A stretch of 62,980 nucleotides of DNA from Coriobacteriia bacterium. GTDB lineage: Bacteria > Actinomycetota > Coriobacteriia > Coriobacteriales > Eggerthellaceae. The stretch is from positions 1 through 62,980 of the forward strand of contig JAUNCQ010000006.1 of NCBI GenBank assembly GCA_030526515.1. Reading direction: 5' to 3'. Each line of letters begins with the position of its first letter. The stretch's first letter is position 1. Below the pieces are notes generated by a model. The model had not been told where the DNA came from, searched no databases, and saw only the letters and a list, made by a program, of their open reading frames with translations. This document shows positions 40,804-50,675 of the stretch, piece after piece. Both the position numbers and the translations under genes were made by a program.

Positions 40804-43119
40804 ATGGACCCGCATAACCATAGTGGCCAGGACCAGGTGGGCAGCAGGCCGCTGAAGACCGCGAAGCGCAGCGCCTCCGCGCTGCGAGTGGCGATTCCCC
40901 TGGTGCTGGCCTTGTGCATCCTGGTGGTTCTGGGAGTGCACGCATCGCTGCAGCGGCAGACCGTGGTGGAGCAGGCGGAGTACGTGGTCGGCCAGATGGC
41001 GCAGACCTCCGCCTCCCAGATCGAGTCCACCTGCGGCTATGCCCAGGCGAGTATCCGCAGTTTTTCGGCGTCTATTTCGTCCACCATGACCTCAGATACG
41101 CTTGAGGATCCTGCCGCCGCCGTGGCTCCATATGTGGAGCACAGTCCCTTCGGCGCCGTGGAGTACATCCGCGCTGACGGCATGAACGTCATGAACCCCG
41201 GCGAGCCCTTCGACGCCAGAGATCGCGAGTACTACGTCCAGGGCATCAAGGGCAACACCGGTATGTGGAACAACTACCACCCCAAGGTTTCCCATGAGAC
41301 CCTGATCAACTTCTACACGCCCCTGATGTACCAGGGGCGCCCGTGCGGCGTCATCACCGGCTACCTGGAGGCGACCCGGCAGGTAGCTCCGCTGCTGGAG
41401 TCCGAGTTCTTCGGGCAGACCGTTGACGGCATCCTGCTTGACCGAAACGGCATGGTCATCTGTTCCACCCTGGATGTGCCCTTTGAGCCGGATATGACGG
41501 TTGAGCGCCTGTTCGGAACTTTGGATCTGTCGCCGGAGCTCAAGAGTCGGTTCGTCGATCTTCTTCAGGACGAAACCAACGGTTCCGTTGCCTTCCAGGG
41601 CGTTTCCGGCGAAGGGCGGCTGTGCGTCAGCGCCGTGCCGGACACCGACTGGCTGGTGGCCGTGATCATTCCGTCGAGCTCCTATGAGGCGGTCATGGGT
41701 GCGACCATGCGTAATACGCTCGTTACTTTCGCCCTGCTCATGCTGTTGGTGGCGGGCTACTTTGCCTTTGTCCTGACCGGTGCCTCCCGCGAGCGCAAGC
41801 GCGTTGCCGCGGAAAACGCCCAGCTGGAGGAGGAAAACAACCGATTCAACGAGCAGAACCGCCGTGCTTTCCGACAGCTGCAGGAGGCTAACGCTCGGCT
41901 TGAGGAGCAGCATGTGCTGCTGGAGGAGGCCCGCGATCAGGCAGATGCGGCCAATCGGGCTAAGACGGCCTTCCTGTTCGGCATGAGCCACGATATCCGC
42001 ACGCCTATGAACGCTATATTGGGCTTTGCCGGATTGATGCGTCGCAGCCTGGACGATCCGAAGAAGGCTTCCGAGTACCTGGACAAGATCCAGCTGGCCG
42101 GCGACTATCTGCTGTCCCTGATCAACAACGTACTGGAGGTGGCCCGCATCGACAGTGGCCGCGTTGAGCTGGATGAGCGATGCGTGGACATGCTGGATCC
42201 CGGCTGGTCCGTGGTACCTATGCTGGAGGGCCAGATGCAGGCGAAGAACCTGACCTTCACCTGTGATATGGACATCGAGCACCGCTTCGTGTACGCGGAC
42301 ATGCACAAGATCAAGGAAATCAACATGAACATCATGTCCAACGCGGTGAAGTACACCCCGGAGGGCGGGTTCATCCACATGCACTTCGAGGAGCTGCCCT
42401 GCGATCGCCCCGGCTATGCTCGGTATGTGAACAGCATCACGGACACCGGCATTGGCATGAGCCTTGAGTTCCAGCAGCAGATCTTCGAGTCCTTCACCCG
42501 CGAGCATGACACCACGGAAAGCCGCGTGGCTGGCACAGGCTTGGGCATGGCTATTGTCAAGAAGCTGGTGGACGCCATGGGTGGCAGCATCGAGGTGAAG
42601 AGCGAACTGGGCAAGGGCAGCTGCTTCAGCCTGTACCTGGAGCATCGTATTGCCGATGAGTCCGAGTACACGGGCGAAGACGTTCCCGTTGCGGTTTCCG
42701 AAGGACCCATGGAGAGCTTGGAGGGCCATAGGATTCTGCTGGCGGAGGACAACGACCTGAACGCCGAGATCGCCCAGACCATTCTCGAGGACGCTGGCGC
42801 TCAGGTCGAGCGCGTTGCCGACGGCGCCCAGTGCGTCCAGGCGGTGGAGGCGCATCCCGCGGGCTACTACGACGTGGTGCTCATGGACATCCAGATGCCG
42901 GTCATGGACGGGTATGAGGCGGCGGACCGCATTCGTGCCCTGGCTGATCCTGCCAAGGCCCAGACGCCGATTGTGGCCGCAACGGCCAACGCATTCGACG
43001 AGGATCGTCGCAATGCCTTCGCCCATGGCATGAATGGCCATGTGGGCAAGCCCATCCGGGTTCCGGAGCTGCTGGCGGTTCTGTCCGGCCTGCTTTCCGA
43101 GGAGGAAGGTTCGCGCTAG
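40804..43119 (+). CDS. Hybrid sensor histidine kinase with Cache sensor
   Basis: 771 residues from ATG 40804. N-terminal helix (about 24-44), an extracellular dCache-type sensor (about 50-285; ARDREYYVQGIKGNTG, then VITGYLEATRQV), a second helix (about 298-320), a coiled coil, HisKA with His396 (GMSHDIRTPMNAIL), HATPase (NIMSNAVKYTP, GTGLGMAIVKK) and a receiver domain with Asp695 (VVLMDIQMP). It likely senses a small extracellular organic molecule. It lacks an HPt or output domain, like its two paralogues at the left end, so the phosphate target must be encoded elsewhere. Confidence 0.9.
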   Translation: MDPHNHSGQDQVGSRPLKTAKRSASALRVAIPLVLALCILVVLGVHASLQRQTVVEQAEYVVGQMAQTSASQIESTCGYAQASIRSFSASISSTMTSDTLEDPAAAVAPYVEHSPFGAVEYIRADGMNVMNPGEPFDARDREYYVQGIKGNTGMWNNYHPKVSHETLINFYTPLMYQGRPCGVITGYLEATRQVAPLLESEFFGQTVDGILLDRNGMVICSTLDVPFEPDMTVERLFGTLDLSPELKSRFVDLLQDETNGSVAFQGVSGEGRLCVSAVPDTDWLVAVIIPSSSYEAVMGATMRNTLVTFALLMLLVAGYFAFVLTGASRERKRVAAENAQLEEENNRFNEQNRRAFRQLQEANARLEEQHVLLEEARDQADAANRAKTAFLFGMSHDIRTPMNAILGFAGLMRRSLDDPKKASEYLDKIQLAGDYLLSLINNVLEVARIDSGRVELDERCVDMLDPGWSVVPMLEGQMQAKNLTFTCDMDIEHRFVYADMHKIKEINMNIMSNAVKYTPEGGFIHMHFEELPCDRPGYARYVNSITDTGIGMSLEFQQQIFESFTREHDTTESRVAGTGLGMAIVKKLVDAMGGSIEVKSELGKGSCFSLYLEHRIADESEYTGEDVPVAVSEGPMESLEGHRILLAEDNDLNAEIAQTILEDAGAQVERVADGAQCVQAVEAHPAGYYDVVLMDIQMPVMDGYEAADRIRALADPAKAQTPIVAATANAFDEDRRNAFAHGMNGHVGKPIRVPELLAVLSGLLSEEEGSR

Positions 43120-43157
43120 GGGGAGTGGAACGGGGCTTTCGCCCTGATAAATCAATC

Positions 43158-43200
43158 AAAAGTAACGGATTATCTGTGGATTTGTTACGAAAAGTAACGG
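43158..43200. promoter_or_regulatory. Paired AAAAGTAACGG repeats with GTTAC-N5-GTAAC
   Basis: The 11-base direct repeat occurs at 43158-43168 and 43190-43200, 32 bases or three helical turns apart; the second overlaps an inverted repeat (43184-43198). The spacing suggests binding of a dimeric regulator, but a terminator lies between it and the surface-protein gene, so its target is unclear. Confidence 0.4.
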
Positions 43201-43207
43201 GATATCA

Positions 43208-43239
43208 ACGGCCGCGTCACCAAGGCGCGGCCGTTTTTT
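43208..43239 (+). terminator. Terminator upstream of the surface-protein gene
   Basis: A 9-bp GC stem (43208-43216 with 43226-43234) followed by six T. Confidence 0.9.
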
Positions 43240-43458
43240 GCGTCTTGGTAGATTACGAGTAGGTTATTCGGTCTAGCTATGCGTTACCCCAAGGAAGACC
43301 GCGGCCTGCGATTGATTGGAGGAAATATGATGAAAAAGAAGAAAGGGGTTATCGGGCGTTTCCTTGGCGCCGTGTTCGCCGCTACGTTGGCGATGTCGGT
43401 AGTCCCTGCGGCGTATGCATTCGCCGGCACCCTGGAAGACGAGGTGTAGAACATCACC

Positions 43459-44240
43459 GTGGAGCTCTACATGGGTCAGACCGCATCCTGCGGTCAGGCT
43501 CTGGCGAACTCCGGCATCCAGCACGTGAGCTCCTGCGTCCAGAGCTGGGGCCCGTCCTTCGGCGTTCCCGATGACGACACCATTGCCAAGGGCAGCGGCG
43601 GCAACATCCTGGGCGTGGGCGTGGGCGAGACCACCATTCCCGTGAACGTGGGCACCAACGGCTGCGCCGTGTGGAACACCTGCGCCTACTACAACGTCCC
43701 CATGAAGGTCAAGGTCAAGTCTGCTGTTGCCTTTGGCGCTGATTCCAACGGCGTCACCGATCAGCAGATGTACCTGGACAGCTTCACCGGCACCATCCCG
43801 AATCCTGGTTGGACCAAGAACGGTCAGCCGCTGAAGGGCTTCTACACTGAGCCCAACGAGGGCGGCGACTTCTATGCAGTCGGCGATCCCTATGACTTCA
43901 CCGACAAGGCCGCCGAGGGCATCCGCCTGTACGCTTCCTATGTCACCTTGGAGGACCGTGTCAAGGAGATCGTCGTCGAGCTGTACATGGGTCAGACCGC
44001 ATCCTGCGGCCAGGCTCTGGCCAACTCCGGCATCGAGCACGTGAGCTCCTGCGTCCAGAGCTGGGGCCCGTCCTTCGGCACTCCCGATGACGACACCATT
44101 GCCAAGGGCAGCGGCGGCAACATCCTGGGCGTGGGCGTGGGCGAGACCACCATTCCCGTGAACGTCGGCACCAACGGCTGCGGCGTGTGGGCTACCTGCG
44201 CTTACTACAACGTCCCCATGAAGGTCAAGGTCAAGCCGGC
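43459..44240 (+). repeat. Tandem direct repeat inside the surface-protein gene
   Basis: About 260 bases starting at 43459 recur from 43975 (offset 516) with only a few percent substitutions, encoding the segment beginning with GQTASCGQALANSG. Such recent duplication offers a substrate for recombination that could delete or restore copies. Confidence 0.85.
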
Positions 44241-46859
44241 AGTGGCCCTGGGCGCTGACACCAGCTCGGTCACCGAGAAGCAGATGTACCTGGACAGCTT
44301 CAAGGGCACCATGCCGAATCCCGGCTGGACCAACAACGAGGGCGTTGCCATCTCCGGCTTCTCCACCGAGCCTGACGGAAAGGGCACCTTCTATCCCATC
44401 GGCTCTCAGTATGACTTCTCCGACAAGGCCACCGAGGGCATCCGCCTGTACGCCGTCTACAAGATCGACCCGACCTTCGCTGACTTCAGCTACGTCGGTC
44501 CCGCCGATCTGACCTACAGCGGCACCCCGAAGGCTGCCACCGTGGGCTATGCCACCGGCATCACCCAGGCTGACATGGGCGCCTTCACCGTGTACTACGT
44601 GGGCACCACCCGCACCACCGGCAAGACCTATGGTCCGAGCACCACTGCTCCCACCGAGGCCGGCACCTACTCCGTGTACGTGACCCCCGTCGGCGGCAAC
44701 CGCTACTTCGGCGCCGCTCACAACGCCAACAACCCTGTGCTGAGCAACGGCATCAGCGCTATCCTGCTGGGCGGCTACACCATCAACCCGGCAGAGGTTG
44801 CCATCGTTGATCCCGTCGACACCATTGCTGACGCAACTGTTGTTGACACCCACAACACCTACACCACCGTTGACGGCGTCAACGGCGAGAAGTTCACCGT
44901 CAAGTACGACTATGCTGACGCTGCAAATGCTGGCAAGAACGCTGACGTTGACACTCCGAACGTCCTGGGCCTGACCTGGAACGCAACCATTCCGGATCCG
45001 AAGGACAACAACAACTACGTCCTGAACCCGCTGACCGGCACCAACGGTCACCTGATCTACCACGTGGACGGCGTTGACACCAACAACGAGTATGACGTCG
45101 CTCCCACCATCAACGTCTCCGACACGGCTGTGTACGGTGACTCCTTCGACGTGACCCCCTCCACCGACCTGGGCGCTGAGTTCGGCAAGCTGGTCGACAC
45201 CGAGTGGACCATCACCGTTAATGACGAGAACGGCGCTCTTGAGACCGTTACCGTTGATTCCGACGCCAAGGCCACCGTGCCTGGCACCATCCCTGCTGGC
45301 GAGTACACCGTTGAGGCAAGCTACGTCAAGAACTACCTGGGCTCCGAGGACGAGCCGCTGGTCGTGAGGGGCACCATCTCTCAGAAGATCACCGTTACCA
45401 AGCGTCCGCTGACCGTCAACGCCGCTGCTGTGGTGGTCGACAAGACCTATGACCTGTCCAAGGTCGTGTACCAGGACGCTGCTGCACCGTCCAAGACCCT
45501 GCAGTTCGGCAACGAGGTCCTGCAGAACGTCGTCAAGGGCGACACCGTCGCCTTCACCGCTGAGGGCACCTATGACTCCGAGGCAGTGGGCGCTCGTACC
45601 ATTACCCTGACCGGCATCGAGCTGGACGCTGACTCTGCCAAGAACTACACCCTGGCTGAGACTGCTCAGGGCAACGGCACCATCAGCAAGGCTCCGGCAA
45701 CCGTGGTCACTGCTGAGTACGGCTACATCTACATCAACGACACCATGGCAAACCATGGCCCCAGCCATCCGTCCATCGCTGACGTGGCAAACGTGACCGC
45801 CAAGGCAATGGCTCTGAACGAGGAGACCATGACCTTCGAAGAGGTCGACGTTGACGTGGCCCCGGTCTTCGCCCTGAAGAACACCGTTCACAAGCCTGCT
45901 GGCCTGGAGATCAATGCTCAGGGTCAGATCACCAAGGCTGCTACCGTGACCACCAACCAGAACGTTGAGAAGCGCTACGAGCTGTGGCCCGTCTTCACCG
46001 TCACGGTCAACAACAACAACTTCCTGATCAACAACAACGGCACCAGCACCGACTCCGTGGAGATCCCCTTCGCGGTCCTGGGCAAGGGTGAGTACACCAT
46101 CAACCTGAACCTGAACAACGACGATGCTGCTCTGACCGACGCTGATTGGGAGGCAACCTACCTGAAGCGCGACGGCAAGGAACTGCCTACGGCTGAGGCC
46201 GAGGGCTACACCTTCGTGGGCTGGTTCGCCAACGCTGACCTGTCCGGCGAGGCTGTGACCGAGGTTCCCGCTGGCTCCGAGGGCGCAAAGACCTTCTACG
46301 CCAAGTGGATGAAGAACATCACCAACGCTGACGTCAAGGTCGTTGCTGGCGACGGCGCATACGGCACTCCCGACTTCACCGTTGCCGTGAAGGACGGCTC
46401 CACCGTTCTGACCGAGGGCACCGATTACTCCGTCGAGTACGCAACCCAGACCGAGGACGGCGTCACCACCGTGACCGTCACCGTGACCGGCCTGGAGGCA
46501 GAGTCCACCGCTGACGGCGTGTACGCCGGCGGTTACGACGGCGCTCGCACCGAGACCTTCACCTTCCAGAACCTCGAGTTCACCTTCGAGTCCCTGACCC
46601 CGTCCGAGCTGGTGCTGAACCTGAACACCACGCTTGGCGACGACGTTGAGTTCACCAACGACGAGCTGTCCGTGATCGTCAACGGTCAGCCCCTTGATCC
46701 TTCCGACTACACCATCGTCACCGACGGTGAGAACGGCAAGGTCACCATCCAGTTCAAGAACGACATCGCTTCCGACGCTGTGGTCGAGATCGCTGTCAAC
46801 AAGGAAGGCTTCAAGGTCAACGAAGGCACTTCCTTCGAGGCTCCCACCTACGACGAGGT

Positions 46860-47650
46860 CATGTCCGACGAGGCCAAGGACCTGATCGGCGCCATTGGCG
46901 ACATCAAGTACAACGACTCCACCAAGGACAAGATCGAGGCTGCCCGCGATGCATACGACGCCCTGACCGATGACCAGAAGGCCATGGTCCCGGCTGACCA
47001 GCTGCAGGCTCTGATTGAGGCCGAGGCTGCATACCAGAAGCTCGACACCGACCACAAGGCCGCTGACGCTGCCAACAACGCCATCCTGGAGATCGGCACC
47101 ATTGAGCCCACCGACGACGTGAAGGCAAAGATCGAGGCTGCCCGCGAGGCATACGACGCCCTGACCGACGACCAGAAGGCCCTGCTGCCCGGTGACCGCG
47201 TGGCTGCGCTGGAGTTCGCCGAGAAGAAGTACGTCGAGGTCAAGGACCAGGCTGCTGCCGATGAGGTGGCATCTGAGGTCGGCAGCATCGGTAACGTTGA
47301 GCTGACCGATGAGTTCAAGGCCCAGCTGGACGCCGCTCGCGAGGCTTATGACAAGCTGACCGATGAGCAGAAGGCCGTCTTCCCGGCTGAGAAGCTGGAG
47401 GCTCTGGAAGCTGCCGAGCAGCAGTACGCTAAGCTGGCTGGCGACAAGGCCCTGGTCGACAACACCGTTGCCAAGATCGATAAGATCGAGAAGGTCGAGT
47501 TCACCAAGACCTGCAAGGCCGAGATCGAGGCTGCACGCAAGGCCTACGACGCCCTGTCCGACGAGCTGAAGGCCGTTGTTCCTGCTGAGCAGGTCAAGGC
47601 TCTGGTCGCTGCCGAGAAGGCATTCGAGAAGCTGCAGATCGCTGACAACA
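46860..47650 (+). repeat. Four helical protein repeats of about 65 residues
   Basis: Four consecutive units share the pattern KxxIEAAREAYDALTDDQKA(hydrophobic)P...L..LE.AE..Y. They begin near 46860, 47053, 47248 and 47446. They probably form an extended helical stalk holding the binding domains away from the cell surface. Confidence 0.8.
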
Positions 47651-48280
47651 AGATCAAGATGGACGCCAAGCTGAAGGTCTCCGCCAAGGGCAACACCGTG
47701 ACCGTTGCCTGGGGCAAGGTCGCCGGCGCCAAGGGCTACCTGGTCTACGCCAACTACTGCGGCAAGAAGATCACCAAGCCGGTGAAGACCATCAAGGACC
47801 CGAACACCGTGTCCTACACCATCACCAAGCTCAACGGCAAGAAGCTCGACCAGAAGAAGAACTTCAAGCTGTACGTGACCGCCTACAAGCTGGTCAAGGG
47901 CAAGAAGGTCGCCTATGGCAAGACCATCACCGCGCACTTCGTGGGCGCAAAGAACACGAACTATTCCAACGCCAAGGCCGTGAAGCTGATCACCAGCAAC
48001 AAGGTCACCCTGAAGAAGGGCAAGACCTCCAAGGTCAAGGCCAAGGTCGAACTGGTGAACAGCAAGAAGAAGCCGCTGTCCGCCAACCATGCAAAGACCC
48101 TGCGCTTCGCCTCCTCCAACAAGAAGGTCGCCACGGTGGATGCCTCCGGCAAGATCACCGCTAAGGCAAAGGGCACCTGCTCCGTGTACGTGTACGCCAA
48201 GAACGGCTACGCAAAGAAGGTCACCGTGACCGTCAAGTAATGCACGGCGCACACATAACCTTGGGGTAAACGCATCCTGC

Positions 48281-48318
48281 GAAGGGGCCATCAGCTTCGG
48301 TTGATGGCCCCTTCTACG
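48281..48318 (+). terminator. Terminator of the surface-protein gene
   Basis: A 13-bp stem (48281-48293 with 48302-48314). Confidence 0.8.
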
Positions 48319-48412
48319 TATGGCACTATATGTAAGTTATGTATTCGCGCGGTTGAAGGGCTATTTCGTCCGCTGGAAAGCCCTTTTGCCAGCTAGCATG
48401 GGAGAAGCGACG

Positions 48413-48877
48413 ATGGTACGTATACTGTTCGTATGCCACGGCAACATCTGCCGTTCCACCATGGCCCAGTTCGTCATGGAGCACCTGGTGGAGCATGAGG
48501 GAGTGGCGGATTGCTTCGTGATCGACTCCGCTGCCACCAGCAGGGAGGAAATCGGCAACGACGTTCATCCCGGTACCCAGCGTGTCCTGGCCCAGCAGGG
48601 GATCGCCTGCGGGAGCCATCGCGCCCGGCAGATCCGAGTGGCGGAAGCGGACGACTGGGACCTGATCGTTGGCATGGACCAGCGGAACATGTCCAACCTG
48701 CGCCGCATGCTGCCGGCCAGCATCCATGGCAAGCTGTACAAGCTCATGGAGTTCGCCGACAGCGATCAGGACGTGGCGGATCCCTGGTACACCGGGGACT
48801 TCCAGACCACGTTCGACGACGTATGGGCCGGCTGCTCCGGCCTGTTGGCACGCCTTCAGCGCCAGGGCATGGCGTAG
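48413..48877 (+). CDS. Low-molecular-weight protein-tyrosine phosphatase
   Basis: 154 residues from ATG 48413, with GGGAGAA upstream; the longer upstream frame lacks family similarity. The catalytic loop CHGNICRS (Cys-x5-Arg-Ser) stands at the N-terminus and the general-acid motif DPWYTGDF near residue 125, both intact. It dephosphorylates tyrosine-phosphorylated proteins; in many bacteria the family controls capsule or exopolysaccharide assembly. Downstream it has one GGGCGAAA between its stop and the lipoprotein gene. Confidence 0.9.
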   Translation: MVRILFVCHGNICRSTMAQFVMEHLVEHEGVADCFVIDSAATSREEIGNDVHPGTQRVLAQQGIACGSHRARQIRVAEADDWDLIVGMDQRNMSNLRRMLPASIHGKLYKLMEFADSDQDVADPWYTGDFQTTFDDVWAGCSGLLARLQRQGMA

Positions 48878-48931
48878 GCGGGCGAAAGATACGATGACGC
48901 GGCCCTGCGTGCGGGGCAAGGAGGTCTATCG

Positions 48932-49954
48932 ATGAAGAAGAAGTTCGGGCTGGTACCGGCCCTTCAGAAGTCGGGTCTGCTCATGGCAGCCCTGTGCCTG
49001 AGCGCAGCTGCGCTGCTGGGCGCTTCCGGCTGCACCAGCCAGCCGACTGACCAGCCCAAGGACGAGCCCAAGGCCGAGCAGCAGGATCCGGCCAAGGAGG
49101 ACAAGGGCGCTGACGTGAACGCTCCTTCCGAAGACGACGGCTCCGCCGCTGCCAAGGGCGACGCCAAGTCCTTCGTCAAGGAGCTGACCCTTGACCACAC
49201 CTACAAGAAGTACGACGTCACCGGCGACGGCCATCCCGACCGCCTGCTGTTGGAGTCTGACGGCACCGACGAGGCCTTCACCAGTCTGAAGGTCCTGGTG
49301 AACGACAAGGTGGTCCTGGTCAAGAAGGCCCAGAAGGACGATCCGTGGTACAGCGTCATCGCCAACCTGGTCATGACCTCCAACGGCAAGGCCCTGCTGG
49401 ACCTGGAGTGCGTCAACGGCTTTGACATTGACGTGGTCAACGCCCTGTACCTGCTGGGCGAAAACGAGCTCAAGCCCGCCATCGACTACACCAAGCTCTT
49501 CGACCCCTCCTGCGGCATGCGTCCTTTCGCCAACGTGCATTCCGTCAAGGGCAACGAGCTGACGGTCCGTGCCAACCTGGCCAGCTTCCTGCTGGGCAGC
49601 GGCTTCTCCTGCGAGTTCACCTACGTGGTGAACGATGACGGCAGCGTGAGCCAGGCCAACCAGACCGCCACCAACATCCAGTACTCCACCATTCCCGAGT
49701 TCGAGATGCCGGCCGACGGCTTCCTGAAGACCACCGAGGAGCTGCAGGGCACCCGCGAGCTGGGCGGCGCCAAGGTCGTGCGCATCGCCGCCGGCCACCT
49801 GCTGAAGCCCGTTGCTGCTCAGGTGCTGAACGGCGTGCTGTACGTGGAGTTCCAAATGGAGGACGGCACCAGCTTCTGGATCAGCAAGACCGGCAGCGCC
49901 TCCACCCCGGAGGAGCTTGCCGAGGTCACCCTGCCCTTCGAGGGGCTGATGTAG
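48932..49954 (+). CDS. Lipoprotein, unknown function
   Basis: 340 residues from ATG 48932 with AGGAGG upstream. The signal peptide ends in the lipobox LGASGC (Cys about residue 34), so it is lipidated and held on the outer face of the membrane. A charged Pro/Lys/Glu/Asp linker (about 35-75) precedes a globular beta-rich domain; YDVTGDGHPDRLLLES recalls an FG-GAP/calcium-binding loop. No enzyme motif. The DUF5662 gene follows 3 bases later. Confidence 0.75.
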   Translation: MKKKFGLVPALQKSGLLMAALCLSAAALLGASGCTSQPTDQPKDEPKAEQQDPAKEDKGADVNAPSEDDGSAAAKGDAKSFVKELTLDHTYKKYDVTGDGHPDRLLLESDGTDEAFTSLKVLVNDKVVLVKKAQKDDPWYSVIANLVMTSNGKALLDLECVNGFDIDVVNALYLLGENELKPAIDYTKLFDPSCGMRPFANVHSVKGNELTVRANLASFLLGSGFSCEFTYVVNDDGSVSQANQTATNIQYSTIPEFEMPADGFLKTTEELQGTRELGGAKVVRIAAGHLLKPVAAQVLNGVLYVEFQMEDGTSFWISKTGSASTPEELAEVTLPFEGLM

Positions 49955-49957
49955 GGC

Positions 49958-50578
49958 ATGGCCCAGCAGCGCTTTTCCGACGAGTCCTCCGACCTGGCCG
50001 ACTATCCGCCCACGCTGGCCAAGGCGTGGGGGCATTTCCGTACCATCACCAAGCACAAGCTGCTGGTTATGAGGCATTGCTTCCGGGTGGGCCTGTACAA
50101 GCAGGGCCTGCTGCATGACCTGTCCAAGTACGCACCCGTGGAGTTCACGACCGGCGCCCGTTTCTACACGGGCGTGAAGAGCCCCAACGCCGTGGAGCGT
50201 CGGGTACGGGGGCTTTCCGAGGCCTGGTGCCACCACAAGGGTCGCAACCGCCATCACTTCGAGTACTGGATCGATCTGGCGGGCCCGGGCGACCATCGCC
50301 TGGTAGGCAAGCCCATGCCCACCCGTTACGTGGTGGAGATGTTCTGCGACCGCGTGGCGGCCTGCAAGGTGTACGAGGGGGATGACTACACGGACGCCAG
50401 CGCCCTGCGCTACTTCCAGTCCGGCCCCGACACCGACTTCATGCACCCGGACAGCGTGGCGCTGCTGGTGCGCATGCTGAGCCTGCTGGCGGAGCAGGGG
50501 GAGGATGTGGCCTTCCGCACCATCCGCAGGGACATCGTGAAGACCCGCTACGCGGCGGGCGAAAGCGCCCGCTGGTAG
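49958..50578 (+). CDS. DUF5662 family protein
   Basis: 206 residues from ATG 49958, immediately after the lipoprotein stop and so co-transcribed. His-rich helical protein with HDLSKYAPVEF, WCHHKGRNRHHFEYW and YVVEMFCDRVAACKVY, the pattern of DUF5662. The clustered His/Asp residues look like an HD-type metal site, but no function is established. The last codons hold one GGGCGAAA, whose inverse copy follows the stop. Confidence 0.65.
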   Translation: MAQQRFSDESSDLADYPPTLAKAWGHFRTITKHKLLVMRHCFRVGLYKQGLLHDLSKYAPVEFTTGARFYTGVKSPNAVERRVRGLSEAWCHHKGRNRHHFEYWIDLAGPGDHRLVGKPMPTRYVVEMFCDRVAACKVYEGDDYTDASALRYFQSGPDTDFMHPDSVALLVRMLSLLAEQGEDVAFRTIRRDIVKTRYAAGESARW

Positions 50579-50601
50579 ACGGGCGAACGGGGCTTTCGCC
50601 C
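50557..50601. terminator. Hairpin from an inverted GGGCGAAA pair at the end of the DUF5662 gene
   Basis: GGGCGAAAGC (50557-50566) pairs with GCTTTCGCCC (50592-50601); the left arm is inside the coding region and the right arm outside. A smaller GGGC...GCCC hairpin follows at about 50603-50615. Confidence 0.5.
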
Positions 50602-50675
50602 TAGGGCTCCGCCCTGTTGGGGTGGGGTATGATATTCGAATCAAGGCAAGCTGTTCACGACCGGAGGGAATAGTC

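Larger units (their letters stand above)
43327..48240 (+). pseudogene. Giant repeat-rich secreted surface protein, interrupted by TAG at codon 41
   Basis: The frame starts at ATG 43327 (GGAGGAAATATG ribosome site) with a textbook signal peptide (KKKKG..., hydrophobic core, AYAFA), then hits TAG at 43447-43449 and continues open for 1,597 codons. In the second copy of the first repeat the same position is AAG (43963), so one base change explains the stop. Without the signal peptide, a restart at GTG 43459 would stay in the cytoplasm. Domains in order: two near-identical Cys-containing repeats (43459-44460), MBG/YDG-like beta domains, an InlB/Flg_new-type strand repeat (FVGWFANADLSGE), four helical repeats of about 65 residues (46860-47650; EAAREAYDALTDDQKA), an Fn3-like segment and a C-terminal Big_2-like domain. 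No LPXTG anchor. A candidate adhesin. Confidence 0.8.

Noticed and set aside
46860-47650. Tandem repeats as CRISPR-like array
   Set aside because: They are in-frame protein repeats of about 195 bases with drifting sequence and no spacers.
43459-48240. Treating the surface gene as an intact gene starting at GTG 43459
   Set aside because: A better start with signal peptide lies in the same frame upstream, cut off only by one TAG; the GTG has no ribosome site.
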